Part shown: in pieces, positions 5,954 through 6,058 of the stretch
Numbering within the stretch: position 1 is the stretch's first letter
Layout: every line of letters starts with the position of its first letter
Assembly: GCA_028822125.1 (NCBI GenBank)
Contig: JAPKEK010000154.1
Location: forward strand, 1-6,058
Source of the DNA: Pseudomonadales bacterium
Lineage (GTDB): Bacteria; Pseudomonadota; Gammaproteobacteria; Pseudomonadales; Azotimanducaceae
DNA length: 6,058 bases
Direction of reading: 5' to 3'
Made by a program: the position numbers and the translations under genes
Notes under the pieces: model-generated
Seen by the model: only the letters and a program-made list of their open reading frames with translations
The model's database searches: none
Told to the model about the DNA's origin: nothing

Positions 5954-6058
5954 TGGAAACCCTGAAATTTAGTATCCGACTGGCTAATCCTCGCGGTTTT
6001 TGTGCGGGTGTGGATCGTGCCATAGAAATAGTGAACCGAGCTCTGCAGAAATTTGGTG
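5953..6058 (+). CDS. ispH: IspH (4-hydroxy-3-methylbut-2-enyl diphosphate reductase), 5' part
   Basis: Iron-sulfur reductase for the last step of the MEP pathway, producing isopentenyl and dimethylallyl diphosphate. Only 35 residues are in the window, but they contain the signature LANPRGFCAGVDRAIEIV (10-27), with Cys17 as the first [4Fe-4S] ligand, matching Cys12 of E. coli. The N-terminus is five residues longer than E. coli (METLKFSIRLANP against MQILLANP). The start is the ATG sharing one base with the fkpB stop. A weak GAGAG lies only 4 bases upstream, so coupling to fkpB is likely. The gene continues past the right edge. Confidence 0.96.
   Translation, partial: METLKFSIRLANPRGFCAGVDRAIEIVNRALQKFG

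Overview
The window reads as a chromosomal housekeeping segment of a gammaproteobacterium, most like the Pseudomonas/Cellvibrio group. The evidence is the gene order, which closely follows the pseudomonad order from memory (obgE, proB, rpsT on the opposite strand, murJ, ribF, lspA, fkpB, ispH), and close motif-level similarity of LspA, MurJ and IspH to Pseudomonas and E. coli proteins. The sequence is almost entirely coding. I see no mobile element, tRNA, rRNA, CRISPR array or phage gene.

Layout. Bases 1-997 hold the 3' part of obgE (ribosome-assembly GTPase), which overlaps proB (glutamate 5-kinase, 994-2109) by 4 bases. proB meets rpsT (ribosomal protein S20, minus strand, 2106-2372) tail to tail, with the two stop codons interlocked in TTAA. 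A 132-base divergent intergenic region (2373-2504) carries a very good sigma-70 promoter for rpsT and the ribosome binding site of murJ. From 2505 onward five plus-strand genes form a tight operon: murJ (lipid II flippase), ribF (FAD synthetase), lspA (signal peptidase II), fkpB (SlyD-like prolyl isomerase) and the start of ispH (isoprenoid biosynthesis), which runs off the right edge. Every same-strand junction overlaps by 1 to 11 bases, so translation is probably coupled throughout.

How the genes fit together. The right-hand operon combines cell-envelope work (MurJ flips lipid II, LspA matures lipoproteins, IspH supplies the isoprenoid precursors of undecaprenyl carriers) with cofactor synthesis (RibF) and a folding helper (FkpB). 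The left-hand part links ribosome assembly (ObgE, S20) with proline synthesis (ProB).

The main anomaly is an absence. In most gammaproteobacteria ileS (isoleucyl-tRNA synthetase) lies between ribF and lspA. Here the ribF stop and lspA start share one base, so ileS is cleanly missing from the locus and must be encoded elsewhere, possibly as a different IleRS type. Otherwise the region is ordinary, and I found no previously undescribed system.
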